Shown in pieces: positions 29,684 to 38,575 of a DNA stretch of 64,000 bases. The stretch's first letter is position 1, and each line of letters starts with the position of its first letter. This DNA is from Pseudomonas syringae KCTC 12500. Lineage in GTDB: Bacteria > Pseudomonadota > Gammaproteobacteria > Pseudomonadales > Pseudomonadaceae. Below the pieces are notes generated by a model. It searched no databases and was not told the origin of the DNA. It saw nothing but the letters and a program-made list of their open reading frames with translations. Where the stretch lies: positions 333,501 through 397,500 of the forward strand of contig NZ_AYTM02000002.1 of the NCBI RefSeq assembly GCF_000507185.2, in the 5' to 3' direction. The translations under genes were made by a program, and so were the position numbers.

Positions 29684-30208
29684 ATGGATAAAGAACAATC
29701 CACGGATGTAGCGGCGCGCACCCAAAAAGAACAAAACAATCCCGACAGCGCGATCACTGTTCAAGAAGCCCCGCCCCACGAGAGCCTCTACCGGCACGCG
29801 AGCCCCCTCCATCTTCCATCCGACATTTCCGATACGCTGAAAGCACCTGTGCTGCCCGACATCGATCCTGACTCCATCAGTCACGAACAGGCACATGCGG
29901 GCATTACCATTCATATCCCAGGGTCAATCAAAATGTGCTGGGGTGACGAAATCCGTTTTTATTGGGGAAAAAACCTGTCATCGACAACGCTTTTTCATCG
30001 GGTAGGCGAAAACAGCGTGATACGTGTGCTGTGCATTTCCTACACTTTTACGCCCTATATTCAGTACGGTCTGGTTGATCTGTATTACGAGCTTTATCGT
30101 GATCATCGACTGATCGGCACATCGCCAGTGCTACGGGTGAACGTCAACTACGCGGTGCCTGTCACCTCCCGACACAGACAACGCAAACGCAGGTTCACCG
30201 ATCATTAA
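29684..30208 (+). CDS. Single Ig-like-module protein of unknown function
   Basis: A 174-residue protein started at MDKEQS (ATG 29684, preceded by aaaagag; the frame also has an ATG at 29663). The N-terminal 55 residues or so are polar and look disordered. One beta-rich module follows, containing WGDEIRFYWGK (about residues 90-100) and ending SPVLRVNV. A basic tail (SRHRQRKRRF) closes it. The WG signature and the spacing to the closing strand match the modules repeated in the two larger proteins at 32821 and 34700, so it is a one-module member of the same family. There is no signal peptide or membrane span. The function is unknown. Confidence 0.7.
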   Translation: MDKEQSTDVAARTQKEQNNPDSAITVQEAPPHESLYRHASPLHLPSDISDTLKAPVLPDIDPDSISHEQAHAGITIHIPGSIKMCWGDEIRFYWGKNLSSTTLFHRVGENSVIRVLCISYTFTPYIQYGLVDLYYELYRDHRLIGTSPVLRVNVNYAVPVTSRHRQRKRRFTDH

Positions 30209-30215
30209 CTGAAAA

Positions 30216-30241
30216 GCCCCCGGTGATCATTCACCGGGGGC
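30216..30241. terminator. Hairpin between convergent genes
   Basis: A perfect 11-bp stem, GCCCCCGGTGA with TCACCGGGGGC, around a 4-base loop, preceded by AAAA. It lies between the single-module gene (+) and the autotransporter gene (-) and probably terminates both. Confidence 0.8.
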
Positions 30242-30272
30242 TCTGGTGCTGCTCAGGCACTGGCCTTAAGGA

Positions 30273-32483
30273 TCAGAATGCCAGGCGTAGCCCAACATTT
30301 GCCCCCCAAGGTTGCTCGATATGCCGCCCTTTCATGTAATCGAAGTCTGCGTGCAGTTTCATACGCTCGGACAGCGACACCGATACCCCGGCTCCCAGTT
30401 CGCCGCGCGAACCGAACAGGCTGTTATCGAATTTCACATCGTTGGCTTTCACCTCGTTGCGGCGCGAAAACTCCTGTGCAACGGCGACGCGCACATAAGG
30501 CTGCAATACCCCGCCATCCTTGAGCGCGACACTGCGGCCCAGCGAGGTGCCCACCTTGCCCAATACCGATTGGGTCTGGTCGTTCTTCGCCTTCATGCCG
30601 TTGTCCAGGCGCAGTTCCTGTCCCTGAACGACGACACTGGACAACTGAGCGAACGGTTCGAGAAAGTAATCGTCCGCCAGTTTTATGTGGCGGCCGAACT
30701 CTACCCATCCCCCTACCCCGTTGTTGGTGTAGTCACCCTTGGCCTTGCTTGCATCGCTCATGGCAACATCTGCCTTGTTGCGAAAGCGGTTGAGTTTGAG
30801 CACGCCGTCAACGTAGTAGCCTTCGTCCAACAGCCAGGTGGCATAGGCGCCTGCATAGTAGCTGTCGACTTTACCCGTAGTGCCACGGCTCAAATCGATA
30901 CCGGACGTGCTGTACCCTCCCAGCACACCCACTACCAGTTGGCCGTTGCTGACCTCGACGGGCGCATCGGCACCCAGCGACAGGCCACTTTGTTTCTGCC
31001 GGTAGTCAACACCGTCACTGGTCGTGGCATTCAGCCTGTTGCCATAGGCACGCATCCAGCCGCCCGCCCTGCCGCTTGCACGAACCTCACCCATGCGCGA
31101 ACGCAAGGTAGAGAGCTCACTCATCCAGATGGCAGGTGCCGCACTGTAAAGGGCTAGCGCGCTCTGGGTCGAAGGGCTTATGACCTTGTGTTTACCGACG
31201 ATGAACCAGTCATTGCCCTGCCGCTCCAGCAAATACGAATAGGCGCCCAGGTCGACCCGTCCGCCCAGCAGGCTGAATTGCGCGTCGCCACCTTCGGTAT
31301 GCACCACCTTGAGCGGTGCCATGTCGGCAGACACAATCTCCTCCCCCGTGTTGCGCACCCGCAAGCCGAACTGCCCACTGGCCTGGCCGTTGACGTCAAT
31401 GAGGTCTCCGACGCCGTTGTCCAGATCCACGCGCAAGCCGAACGTGCCAGCCCCTGACAACTCATTCAGCGAAAGGGTATGAAACCCTTCGCCAGCAAAC
31501 GAGACCCTGCCAGCCTGCAGGGAAAGCGACCTGACGGCATTGTCGCCATGCATCTGCCAGTGACTGCCCGAGGTAATCGCCAGACGGTTGCCATTGACGA
31601 TGTCGCCGTTCAATTGCGCGCCGTTTTGCAGCGTGATGTTCAGGGTGCTGGTGTCATCGGCGACAAGGTTGCCATTGAGGGTGCTGTTGTCGACGTTGAA
31701 GTTGGCGGTGCTCTGGTTCAGAACCTCAAGAAGCATGCCATTGCCGGACAGCAGGAGGGTGTCGTTCTTGATCTCAATATCCGCAAGGTGGCTTATACCC
31801 TCACGCCCTTCCACCCTTATGGCGGCTCCTGTCAGCCCTTCGACGGTAGAGTTGTCGATGCTCAGTTGACCGTGATTGAACTGCGTTCCATCACCCACTG
31901 TGAGGCCTGGATGAGTGAACCATACCCCGTGAGACAAGCCTTTTATGTAGCTCCGGGAAGTGATATCAGCGCGAGCGCCAAAAATGCCAACGCCCCAGCC
32001 AGTGTGTCTACCAACTTCATCCTGCAGCGAGCTGACCTGTGTATTGCTGATCAGGGCCGAGGCGTCCTCGACAACGGTAATGCCGCCCCCTTTTCCCTCA
32101 ACGACACTGTGTTCAAGTGTCACGTTCGAGTTGCCCTGCACGATGAGCGCTACCGTGCGATCGCTGAGGATGGTGGAGTCCTTAACTAAAGCTCGAGCGT
32201 CACGGTCAGACAACATTCCATCCTTGACCAGGGTATTACCAGTTAACTCGGTCCTTCCGCCGTAGGAATAAATATGTTTGATCGCAGCCCCGTCGGAATG
32301 AAGGTATCCAGTACCGTATACAGAGTAACTATCAAATGCGCTGGCCGCATCCACATACTCTGTCCGGTCTCTGACAATCTCCCTAAGCGGAGAGTCGGCC
32401 ATCACGTGAGTCGACGCGAGGCAAGCAATAGCGCCCAGCCCTGCCCTGTAAAGCCCACACTTCCCAATAAAACACTCAGCCAC
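30273..32483 (-). CDS. Autotransporter with pertactin-like passenger and outer membrane beta-barrel
   Basis: A 736-residue type V secretion protein. A short signal peptide ends near THVMA-DSP (about residue 29). A beta-helical passenger rich in N, S, T, G, L, V follows (about 30-440), with pertactin-like segments such as FGLRVRNTGEE. The C-terminal autotransporter barrel (about 465-736) ends in NVGLRLAF with a terminal Phe, as required for Bam recognition. No protease motif is seen; an adhesin or surface role is likely. The start is GTG 32483, which sits in one arm of an inverted repeat. It is divergent from the Ig-module genes. Confidence 0.88.
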   Translation of the reverse strand: MAECFIGKCGLYRAGLGAIACLASTHVMADSPLREIVRDRTEYVDAASAFDSYSVYGTGYLHSDGAAIKHIYSYGGRTELTGNTLVKDGMLSDRDARALVKDSTILSDRTVALIVQGNSNVTLEHSVVEGKGGGITVVEDASALISNTQVSSLQDEVGRHTGWGVGIFGARADITSRSYIKGLSHGVWFTHPGLTVGDGTQFNHGQLSIDNSTVEGLTGAAIRVEGREGISHLADIEIKNDTLLLSGNGMLLEVLNQSTANFNVDNSTLNGNLVADDTSTLNITLQNGAQLNGDIVNGNRLAITSGSHWQMHGDNAVRSLSLQAGRVSFAGEGFHTLSLNELSGAGTFGLRVDLDNGVGDLIDVNGQASGQFGLRVRNTGEEIVSADMAPLKVVHTEGGDAQFSLLGGRVDLGAYSYLLERQGNDWFIVGKHKVISPSTQSALALYSAAPAIWMSELSTLRSRMGEVRASGRAGGWMRAYGNRLNATTSDGVDYRQKQSGLSLGADAPVEVSNGQLVVGVLGGYSTSGIDLSRGTTGKVDSYYAGAYATWLLDEGYYVDGVLKLNRFRNKADVAMSDASKAKGDYTNNGVGGWVEFGRHIKLADDYFLEPFAQLSSVVVQGQELRLDNGMKAKNDQTQSVLGKVGTSLGRSVALKDGGVLQPYVRVAVAQEFSRRNEVKANDVKFDNSLFGSRGELGAGVSVSLSERMKLHADFDYMKGRHIEQPWGANVGLRLAF

Positions 32484-32524
32484 AATAAGAAACCCTCAAC
32501 ATTCATAGGAGTTTTATTGTGGCT
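32478..32524 (-). promoter_or_regulatory. Inverted repeat covering the autotransporter start codon
   Basis: A perfect 11-bp inverted repeat, AGCCACAATAA and TTATTGTGGCT, is separated by 25 bases. In the minus-strand mRNA the GTG start lies within the 3' arm and the GAGGG ribosome site lies in the loop. The hairpin could therefore limit translation initiation. That effect is inferred. Confidence 0.6.
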
Positions 32525-32820
32525 GCGACGCTAGCGGATACAATTAATTTCCACTAACAAACAAGTAGTCCAATTCCGAAATTTTAGTAGTACCCTTCCC
32601 ACAAAACATTAAGTCCACCGGATTGGACAGCCAGCCTACATCCATAAGAATATTTATTTACAGAGCATTGACAGCCGCTCAAAAAGTCTATTACTTAAAA
32701 ATCCAGATGAAGCCAAGAGCTTCTCTCTGACGGCCAAGCGCCCCTGGGTTTATCGTTATCGACTGACGACATCAGGACACTCCTGCTGGTCAATAAAAAA
32801 TTAAATAGAGGAATTTCGAC
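32525..32820. other. AT-rich intergenic region between divergent autotransporter and Ig-module genes
   Basis: About 300 bases of low-GC sequence that should hold the promoters for both directions. A ribosome site (tagaggaat) lies just before the ATG at 32821. No further gene, operator or repeat could be identified. Confidence 0.6.
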
Positions 32821-34650
32821 ATGCGTCAAAAAAATACTTTTTACACACGCGGCCCCAATCAAGAACCGACGCTCATACCACCGTTTGTTCCTGTCGCAGA
32901 CGAAGTGGACGGACTTATAAAAACAGCCGACCTTGCCAATGACATCATCGTCGATTTTCCAGTCTGGGAAGGTGCCAGGCTTCAAGACTCTTACCAGTTG
33001 CGATTGAATGGCGATGAAGTTGGTTTAGCAGGCCAACTGATACCTCTTCCACCGGTCGGAACGCTATTACGCTTGACCCTCCCCGTCGACACCGAACTGA
33101 AAGACGATGGCGCGTACGAACTTGACTACATGACGATCGGTTATCCCAGTGGTGCGAAGCAATCGTCCCAAATCAAAACGCTTGTTGTCGACCGCACCGC
33201 TCCGGGCGCCCATCAACTGGGTTACATGGATTTTCCGGCTGAGGCCAAAGATGGCCTGACACTTGAAGAGCTTCAGTCCATGGGCGGTGTATTGACCGGT
33301 AGCATTTTCGGATATTCGGGACTGAATCGCGGCGACGTTATCAAAACCTATTGGGGAAACGTGCCCGGTCCAGAGCTTGAACTGAACGGTCTGGAAGATG
33401 AAAGTCAAGCGATCGAAATCCTGTTTACCCAAGAGTTTCTTACTGCTCTCGGCAGCCCTGCAGGTGCAACCTATTACACGGTGACAGACCGAGCCGGCAA
33501 CACGTCTGCCGAGTCTCAAAAAATTACCATCCCTCTGTTTCTGACCGAAGTGACGCCCGGCCTGCCTGCTCCGGTTATTGATAATAACGACGGCGTGGTT
33601 GATTACGCAGAAGCCATGGCCAGCGTCGAGGTGAAAATTCCTTTCTCGTCCTTTTTGATGGAAGGCGATCAGATTCTCCTGCACTGGGGTTCTGAAGAGT
33701 TAGGGCCTGCCGCTATTGCCGTGGAGGACCTGGGCGAGCCTTTCATTCTATTTTTTGATGTCCCGTATCTGATCATTGAACAGGCTCAGAATGGTCTGCG
33801 CGATATCAAGTATGACGTCATTAGAAACGGACAGGTTACCGGTACTTCAGACCCGCTTGAGGTGCTTGTCAACATCGAGCTGCCCGTGCCCGGCATTCTC
33901 GACAAACCGACGATCAAAGGTAGCAGCAACACGCCCAGCAATGAAGACAACTTTATTGATGAGAACGACTTTGAGCTTGACGCCACCGTATTGGTTAACT
34001 GGAACCCTCTCTTTAAGGCCAATCAGATCTTGACGGTCTTTTGGGGCGGCCAAGAGGTATTGGAACAACCCTACACGCTCACCAACAGCGACGTCGTCGC
34101 CGGCCGTACGCTGTTGCTCACTGCGCTGAACAGTAAGTTCACCGCCGTGGGCACAGGAAACGACATCAGAGTTTATTACACCGTCAAAACCGAGGGTAAT
34201 CCCAATCTCTCCACGTCATCAGAGCAGGGCTTGATCGTGCGTTCAAAAAATGAATTACCGGGTGGCCCGGACGGACCAGAAGCGCCGCAATTTATGTCGC
34301 TGTCTGCCAACGGCACGCTCACCTTTGAAAACAGTGCGCAAGGCGCCCCCATTTTTATCCAACCCTATTTAAATATGGCCCCAGGACAAGTCATTGTCTT
34401 CACCTATGAAGCCTACAACGAGCTGGTGGGCGATGATAAAAAATTCGAATGGTCAGTCACGTCACCGGCCCTCACTCAGGAAGAGGTCCAAAACGGCGTT
34501 AATATTCTGGTGCCCCGCACTGTATTGAACCAGCACTGTTACGGGCATGCCGAGATCAGCTTCCAGGTAAGAAGCAGTATGGGCCAAGGTAATTCAAAAC
34601 GCGCCAGCGCCTACGTTGATATGCGTGTCGGTGGACTTTGCAGAATTTGA
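32821..34650 (+). CDS. Multi-module Ig-like repeat protein without signal peptide
   Basis: A 609-residue protein built of about five beta-rich modules of 100-115 residues (roughly 20-125, 128-240, 246-355, 358-475 and 485-605). Three carry the signature GDVIKTYWG (171-179), GDQILLHWG (282-290) or NQILTVFWG (401-409). Several start with a Pro-rich linker plus an aspartate/asparagine loop. The only cysteines are at 573 and 607 near the C-terminus. The N-terminus (MRQKNTFYTRGPNQE) has no signal peptide. It precedes the larger homologue at 34700 by 49 bases, so they are probably co-transcribed. An adhesin or secreted surface protein is possible, but the function is unknown. Confidence 0.75.
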   Translation: MRQKNTFYTRGPNQEPTLIPPFVPVADEVDGLIKTADLANDIIVDFPVWEGARLQDSYQLRLNGDEVGLAGQLIPLPPVGTLLRLTLPVDTELKDDGAYELDYMTIGYPSGAKQSSQIKTLVVDRTAPGAHQLGYMDFPAEAKDGLTLEELQSMGGVLTGSIFGYSGLNRGDVIKTYWGNVPGPELELNGLEDESQAIEILFTQEFLTALGSPAGATYYTVTDRAGNTSAESQKITIPLFLTEVTPGLPAPVIDNNDGVVDYAEAMASVEVKIPFSSFLMEGDQILLHWGSEELGPAAIAVEDLGEPFILFFDVPYLIIEQAQNGLRDIKYDVIRNGQVTGTSDPLEVLVNIELPVPGILDKPTIKGSSNTPSNEDNFIDENDFELDATVLVNWNPLFKANQILTVFWGGQEVLEQPYTLTNSDVVAGRTLLLTALNSKFTAVGTGNDIRVYYTVKTEGNPNLSTSSEQGLIVRSKNELPGGPDGPEAPQFMSLSANGTLTFENSAQGAPIFIQPYLNMAPGQVIVFTYEAYNELVGDDKKFEWSVTSPALTQEEVQNGVNILVPRTVLNQHCYGHAEISFQVRSSMGQGNSKRASAYVDMRVGGLCRI

Positions 34651-34699
34651 CCTCGCCTGAACTTCGCCATTTATCGTTAAACACAAAAAGAGAACATCC

Positions 34700-37333
34700 A
34701 TGAATACACTACAGACCTTACCTGCACTGCCTGTTCCACTGCCCTTGAGCTATAACCCTCAAGGCATTGGCGATGTTGACGTAGCAGATCCGGCCAAGTC
34801 GATAGAAATACTGATCGGCCCTATCAACCTCAAGCCAAAAGACCGGATCGACCTGTTCTGGGGCACACACAATGAGGTTATTGATACCTACACACATTCT
34901 TCAGACTCACCGAACACCAATGGCTTTTTTTCATTGTATGTGGATACCCGCTGGGTCCAGTCAGGCCTTACTGATGTCAACTATCTCTATACACCGTTCC
35001 CCTCCAATATTCAGGAACATTCGCCTGTTAACAAAATAGTCGTCAAACTGGAAATCCCCGGTGGTCGGGATCCCGACCCAGCCACACCCTACGAAAATGA
35101 AAAGCTCGACATCCCGACCGTCAACCCGTCTGGCGTGATCACCTCACCTGAGGGGGTAAGCGTTACCCTCGACGCTTACGAAAATATGGCTGCAGGTGAT
35201 TCGATTTTTATCTATTGGCACGGCATCAGAGTCGAACATCCTCCTCTGACAGCAGACCAGGTTGGTAAACCGGTCACTGTGAGTATCGACAAGCAGATCA
35301 TTATCGAAGCAGGGGACTCGGAAAATATTGTTGTCCGGTACGATGTCAGGGATATCGTCAATAACTGGTCCCGCTTCTCTTTCCCAGCCTATGTCACAGT
35401 CGAAGCTGGCAACTCCAGCCTGCAGGCCCCCATCGCCCCGCAGGCGCCCAACATGGAGCTTGACCTCGATAAGCTGGCCGGCGCAGATGTTCAAGCGCTC
35501 GTGCTGTCACATGCCAGTATCGCCACCGGTGACATCATAAACTTCGTGATGGAGCGTAATACTGCAGAAGGCATTCAACTGGAGTCCTTCAGCGCATCAA
35601 AAGTGGTTCAGATACCTGGCAGCTTCGTGGAGTTTCTCATCCCCAATGAACAGTTCCATCCCATCGCACAGGGCCGGGCACGTCTGAAATACACAGTGAT
35701 CAAAGGCACTGGCGAGGCGTTGCGCTCAAAGAGCCTGACTCTCGCAGTACTCGGTCAACCTCAGCAACTATCATTACCACATGTCCAAGGCGTCACCAAT
35801 GGAGTTCTGAACCCTGATAGTCACAATGTGATCACTCAGGTGCCGCCTTATTACTTCATGGCAGACGGCCATGACATCAACCTGGTATGGATTGGCAAAA
35901 CTGCTAACGGTGAGACGGTCATGCATCAGGAGGTTAAAAACCTGAATGCCGATGATATCGGCAAGAGCATCGAGTATTTGATCCCGGATGAAAAGGTTGG
36001 TGCATTGGCAGGCGGCTCACTTGAGGTTTACTACACCGTAACCACCTACGCGAAAGCGTTCTTCAAATCGCCCACACTACGGTTGCTCGTGGACGTGGAT
36101 AACAGCACTCCGCTGGAAGCTCCTGTTGTAGATAAGCTGAGTGCGGACGGCATTCTCGACCCGGCCGATGTACCACTCGAAGCCATTGTTCGCGTGTCGC
36201 CTTATCGCGCAATGGCTGAGGGAGACAAAGTCACCATTCACTGGGAAGGCGTTGACGCAGAGGGTACCTATGGCACCTACACCGTTGTTAATTCCGGAAC
36301 CGTCAACAGGGAAACCGTATTCCGCATTCCTAAACGGTACGTAGATGCCAATTTAAACAGGCTGGTGCAGGTCTGGTATACGGTACAACACGAAGACAGA
36401 ATTGCTGAATCGGAGAAATCAGCAATTACTATCCGTGAGACGGTGGCACTGCCCCTCCCCACCCCCACCCTGAAAGAAGCCATCGGCACCGCGCTCGACC
36501 CGGCCAACGCTTCATCCGGTGCAACCGTGGTGATCGACGCCACGGCCAATCTGCAAGCGGGCGACCAGGTCATCACCCAGTGGCAAGGGCCCAACGGCAA
36601 CGACACCCGGGAAAAAACCCTGACCGGCGCGGACGCGGGCAAGACGCTGGAGGTAGTGTTTGCTGCGGCGCTGGTGACGGCAAACGCCGGGCAGACGGTG
36701 GCGATTTCTTATGTCGTCAATCGCGTCAACGGTCTGGTTCAGGTATCCGGCACGCTGGCCTTGCAGATTCTGGCGGCGCAGCCCGAGCTGGTGCTGGACA
36801 CTTCGCCGGTCACGCTGGGTGGCAAGGTGTATCTGCTTCCGGGCTCACCGGACCTGTTGCCGAACTTCCCGGCCGACACCACCCTTCTGCGTCAGGCCAG
36901 TGGCGGACAGGCACCCTATCAGTACGCTTCGAGCGACCCACTGGTCGCGAAAGTGGACAGCAATGGCCTGACCTCGGTTCGGGGCAAAGGCACGGCCATC
37001 ATTACTGCGACCGATGCGCTGGGCGCGAGCAAGCAATACACGGTGACCGTCACCGGCGTCATCCATTGCATCGGCCTGGGCAGCGGCAGCTTTTCTCAGA
37101 TCAGCAAAAACGCGGGCAACAACGGCGCGAGGATTCCAACCATCCACGAGCTGGTGGATATCCACGCCCTGTATGGCAATCGCTGGCCGATGGGCAAAGG
37201 CAATTATTGGTCGTCGACTGTTTCAAGCGCCGGTATCGGCGGATGGAACTGGTATTACGTGAAAAACATGGTCACTGGCGGCAACTTCAAACTGAAGAGT
37301 CACAATTCCAGTCTTGGCGTAGGCATCAGATGA
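34700..37333 (+). CDS. Large Ig-like repeat protein with BIG2 and intimin/invasin-like C-type lectin tip
   Basis: An 877-residue protein. About six modules of the WG-type Ig family come first (11-120, 134-236, 241-352, 355-467, 471-580, 585-693; signatures KDRIDLFWG, AGDSIFIYWHG, EGDKVTIHWEG, AGDQVITQWQG). A BIG2 domain follows (about 697-785; ASSDPLVAKVDSNGLTSVRGKGTAIITATD). The C-terminal 90 residues resemble the C-type lectin-like tip of intimin/invasin-type proteins (RIPTIHELVDIHALYGN, NYWSST, WYYVKN). Relatives usually end in a Cys-containing strand; here the end is LGVGIR, leaving Cys790 unpaired. There is no signal peptide. From about base 36430 the gene becomes markedly GC-richer than its first part. 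Confidence 0.78.
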   Translation: MNTLQTLPALPVPLPLSYNPQGIGDVDVADPAKSIEILIGPINLKPKDRIDLFWGTHNEVIDTYTHSSDSPNTNGFFSLYVDTRWVQSGLTDVNYLYTPFPSNIQEHSPVNKIVVKLEIPGGRDPDPATPYENEKLDIPTVNPSGVITSPEGVSVTLDAYENMAAGDSIFIYWHGIRVEHPPLTADQVGKPVTVSIDKQIIIEAGDSENIVVRYDVRDIVNNWSRFSFPAYVTVEAGNSSLQAPIAPQAPNMELDLDKLAGADVQALVLSHASIATGDIINFVMERNTAEGIQLESFSASKVVQIPGSFVEFLIPNEQFHPIAQGRARLKYTVIKGTGEALRSKSLTLAVLGQPQQLSLPHVQGVTNGVLNPDSHNVITQVPPYYFMADGHDINLVWIGKTANGETVMHQEVKNLNADDIGKSIEYLIPDEKVGALAGGSLEVYYTVTTYAKAFFKSPTLRLLVDVDNSTPLEAPVVDKLSADGILDPADVPLEAIVRVSPYRAMAEGDKVTIHWEGVDAEGTYGTYTVVNSGTVNRETVFRIPKRYVDANLNRLVQVWYTVQHEDRIAESEKSAITIRETVALPLPTPTLKEAIGTALDPANASSGATVVIDATANLQAGDQVITQWQGPNGNDTREKTLTGADAGKTLEVVFAAALVTANAGQTVAISYVVNRVNGLVQVSGTLALQILAAQPELVLDTSPVTLGGKVYLLPGSPDLLPNFPADTTLLRQASGGQAPYQYASSDPLVAKVDSNGLTSVRGKGTAIITATDALGASKQYTVTVTGVIHCIGLGSGSFSQISKNAGNNGARIPTIHELVDIHALYGNRWPMGKGNYWSSTVSSAGIGGWNWYYVKNMVTGGNFKLKSHNSSLGVGIR

Positions 37334-37363
37334 TCGATTGCTGAACCCATTGTTAATACGGCA

Positions 37364-37392
37364 GGGCGTTGCGCCAAAGGTGTAACGCCCTG
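37364..37392 (+). terminator. Hairpin after the large Ig-module gene
   Basis: CAGGGCGTT pairs with AACGCCCTG around an 11-base loop, followed by tcgtcgtttt. The T-run is weak, so termination may be partial. Confidence 0.5.
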
Positions 37393-37425
37393 TCGTCGTT
37401 TTCAGGAGCTTCTCAGGGCCAGCCC

Positions 37426-37884
37426 ATGCACCGACCGACTCCCTCACCCAAACGCTGCGTCCACCCTGTTGTTCTCGAAGACCGCTTTGCCGCGAGCATC
37501 AACACACAACCTTTCAGGACGTCCTCACTGACAGGTCGATTGACACTGAGATCGGAGCTGGAACAGGCCCCCGCTCACTGGATATGGCAGGTCATCGCCG
37601 ATGGCAAGGTGGGCAGCCGACGAACCACCATCGGCTTGTTTCTGGATCGCGATCTCGAGCCCGGCGGCCACGACCTGATCGGTCATGAGCAGATCAAGGT
37701 GATCTACACCGAAGCGCTGCACAGGAAGAACACCGTCTACCACTCGGCGCATTTCCAGGGCGGCCGGCTGGTTCTGTTTGAAGCCAACCCCTGCACACTG
37801 CGGATAAGGGCCGTGTTCAGTTTCAATATGTCATCCATCAACCTTGATGTGACCGACGGCGCCTTCGACCTGTATTGCCGGTGA
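37426..37884 (+). CDS. Small hypothetical protein, possible accessory of the Ig-module cluster
   Basis: A 152-residue protein when started at MHRPTPSPKR; the frame is open from 37369 and no start has a strong ribosome site. The N-terminal 30 residues are Pro-rich and basic. The rest alternates hydrophobic and polar residues as in a beta-sandwich (LTLRSELEQAPAHWIWQVIADGK, IGLFLDRDLEPGG, IKVIYTEALH). Two cysteines lie near the C-terminus (NPCTLRIR and LYCR). I do not recognise the family. It is on the same strand directly after the lectin-tipped protein and before a convergent hydrolase gene. Confidence 0.6.
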   Translation: MHRPTPSPKRCVHPVVLEDRFAASINTQPFRTSSLTGRLTLRSELEQAPAHWIWQVIADGKVGSRRTTIGLFLDRDLEPGGHDLIGHEQIKVIYTEALHRKNTVYHSAHFQGGRLVLFEANPCTLRIRAVFSFNMSSINLDVTDGAFDLYCR

Positions 37885-37885
37885 C

Positions 37886-38575
37886 TCAGCCGCGCAGGAA
37901 CCCGGCAATCTCTCTCGCGGATTCAGCCAGGCATTGCTCGTGGCTGATACCCGCGACCTTCAGTGGCTTTAGGTCGTGATTGGCAGTCGGCAACCAGTGC
38001 AGCCGGATGGCACTGGACAATGCATAGCGCTCTACTGCTTCGCGATTGCCCAGCGCGTCGCGTTCGCCCTGAACGATCAGCGTGGGCGTCCTCAGTTCGG
38101 CCAGATGAGCCACGCGTGGTTTTTCTGGCTTGCCAACGGCGTAGAACGGATACCCCAGACACACCAGCGCATCGACCTCAAGCTCATCGGCGATCAAGCT
38201 GGCCATCCGCCCGCCCATTGATTTGCCGCCGATCGCCAGACGTCCGGGGATGTAATCACGGGCGCAGGCGAACACCGCTCTCCAGCACTCCAGCAGTTGC
38301 GCTTGTGGATTGGGTGGGCGCTTGCTGCCGCCCTGACGCCGCTGCGTCATGTAGGGAAACTCGAAGCGCAGCACGCTGATACCTTGCGCCGCCAGATCAG
38401 CCGCCATGCGATTCATGAAGTCGCTGTCCATGGGGGCGCCTGCACCATGTGCCAGCAGCAGGGTCGGTGTGTCCAGCACATGCGCAGGCTGCGCCGGCGT
38501 CCACAGCCAGCCTCTTTCACTGGCCAGTCTCAGCCATTGATCGGTACCGATAACAGGCTTCAAGCCGTTGCTCAT
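37886..38575 (-). CDS. Alpha/beta hydrolase, KANL3/Tex30-like (dienelactone hydrolase-type fold)
   Basis: A 229-residue alpha/beta hydrolase. It has the oxyanion/strand motif LLLAHGAGAPMDSDFM (about residues 33-48), the nucleophile elbow GGKSMGGRMAS, the acid region TLIVQGERDALG and the catalytic His in HDLKPLK. Proteins of this type are esterase-like enzymes with unknown substrates. ATG 38575 is chosen for its gagg site; a longer frame to 38674 would add a hydrophobic N-terminus and cannot be excluded. It converges with the small gene ending at 37884. Confidence 0.85.
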   Translation of the reverse strand: MSNGLKPVIGTDQWLRLASERGWLWTPAQPAHVLDTPTLLLAHGAGAPMDSDFMNRMAADLAAQGISVLRFEFPYMTQRRQGGSKRPPNPQAQLLECWRAVFACARDYIPGRLAIGGKSMGGRMASLIADELEVDALVCLGYPFYAVGKPEKPRVAHLAELRTPTLIVQGERDALGNREAVERYALSSAIRLHWLPTANHDLKPLKVAGISHEQCLAESAREIAGFLRG

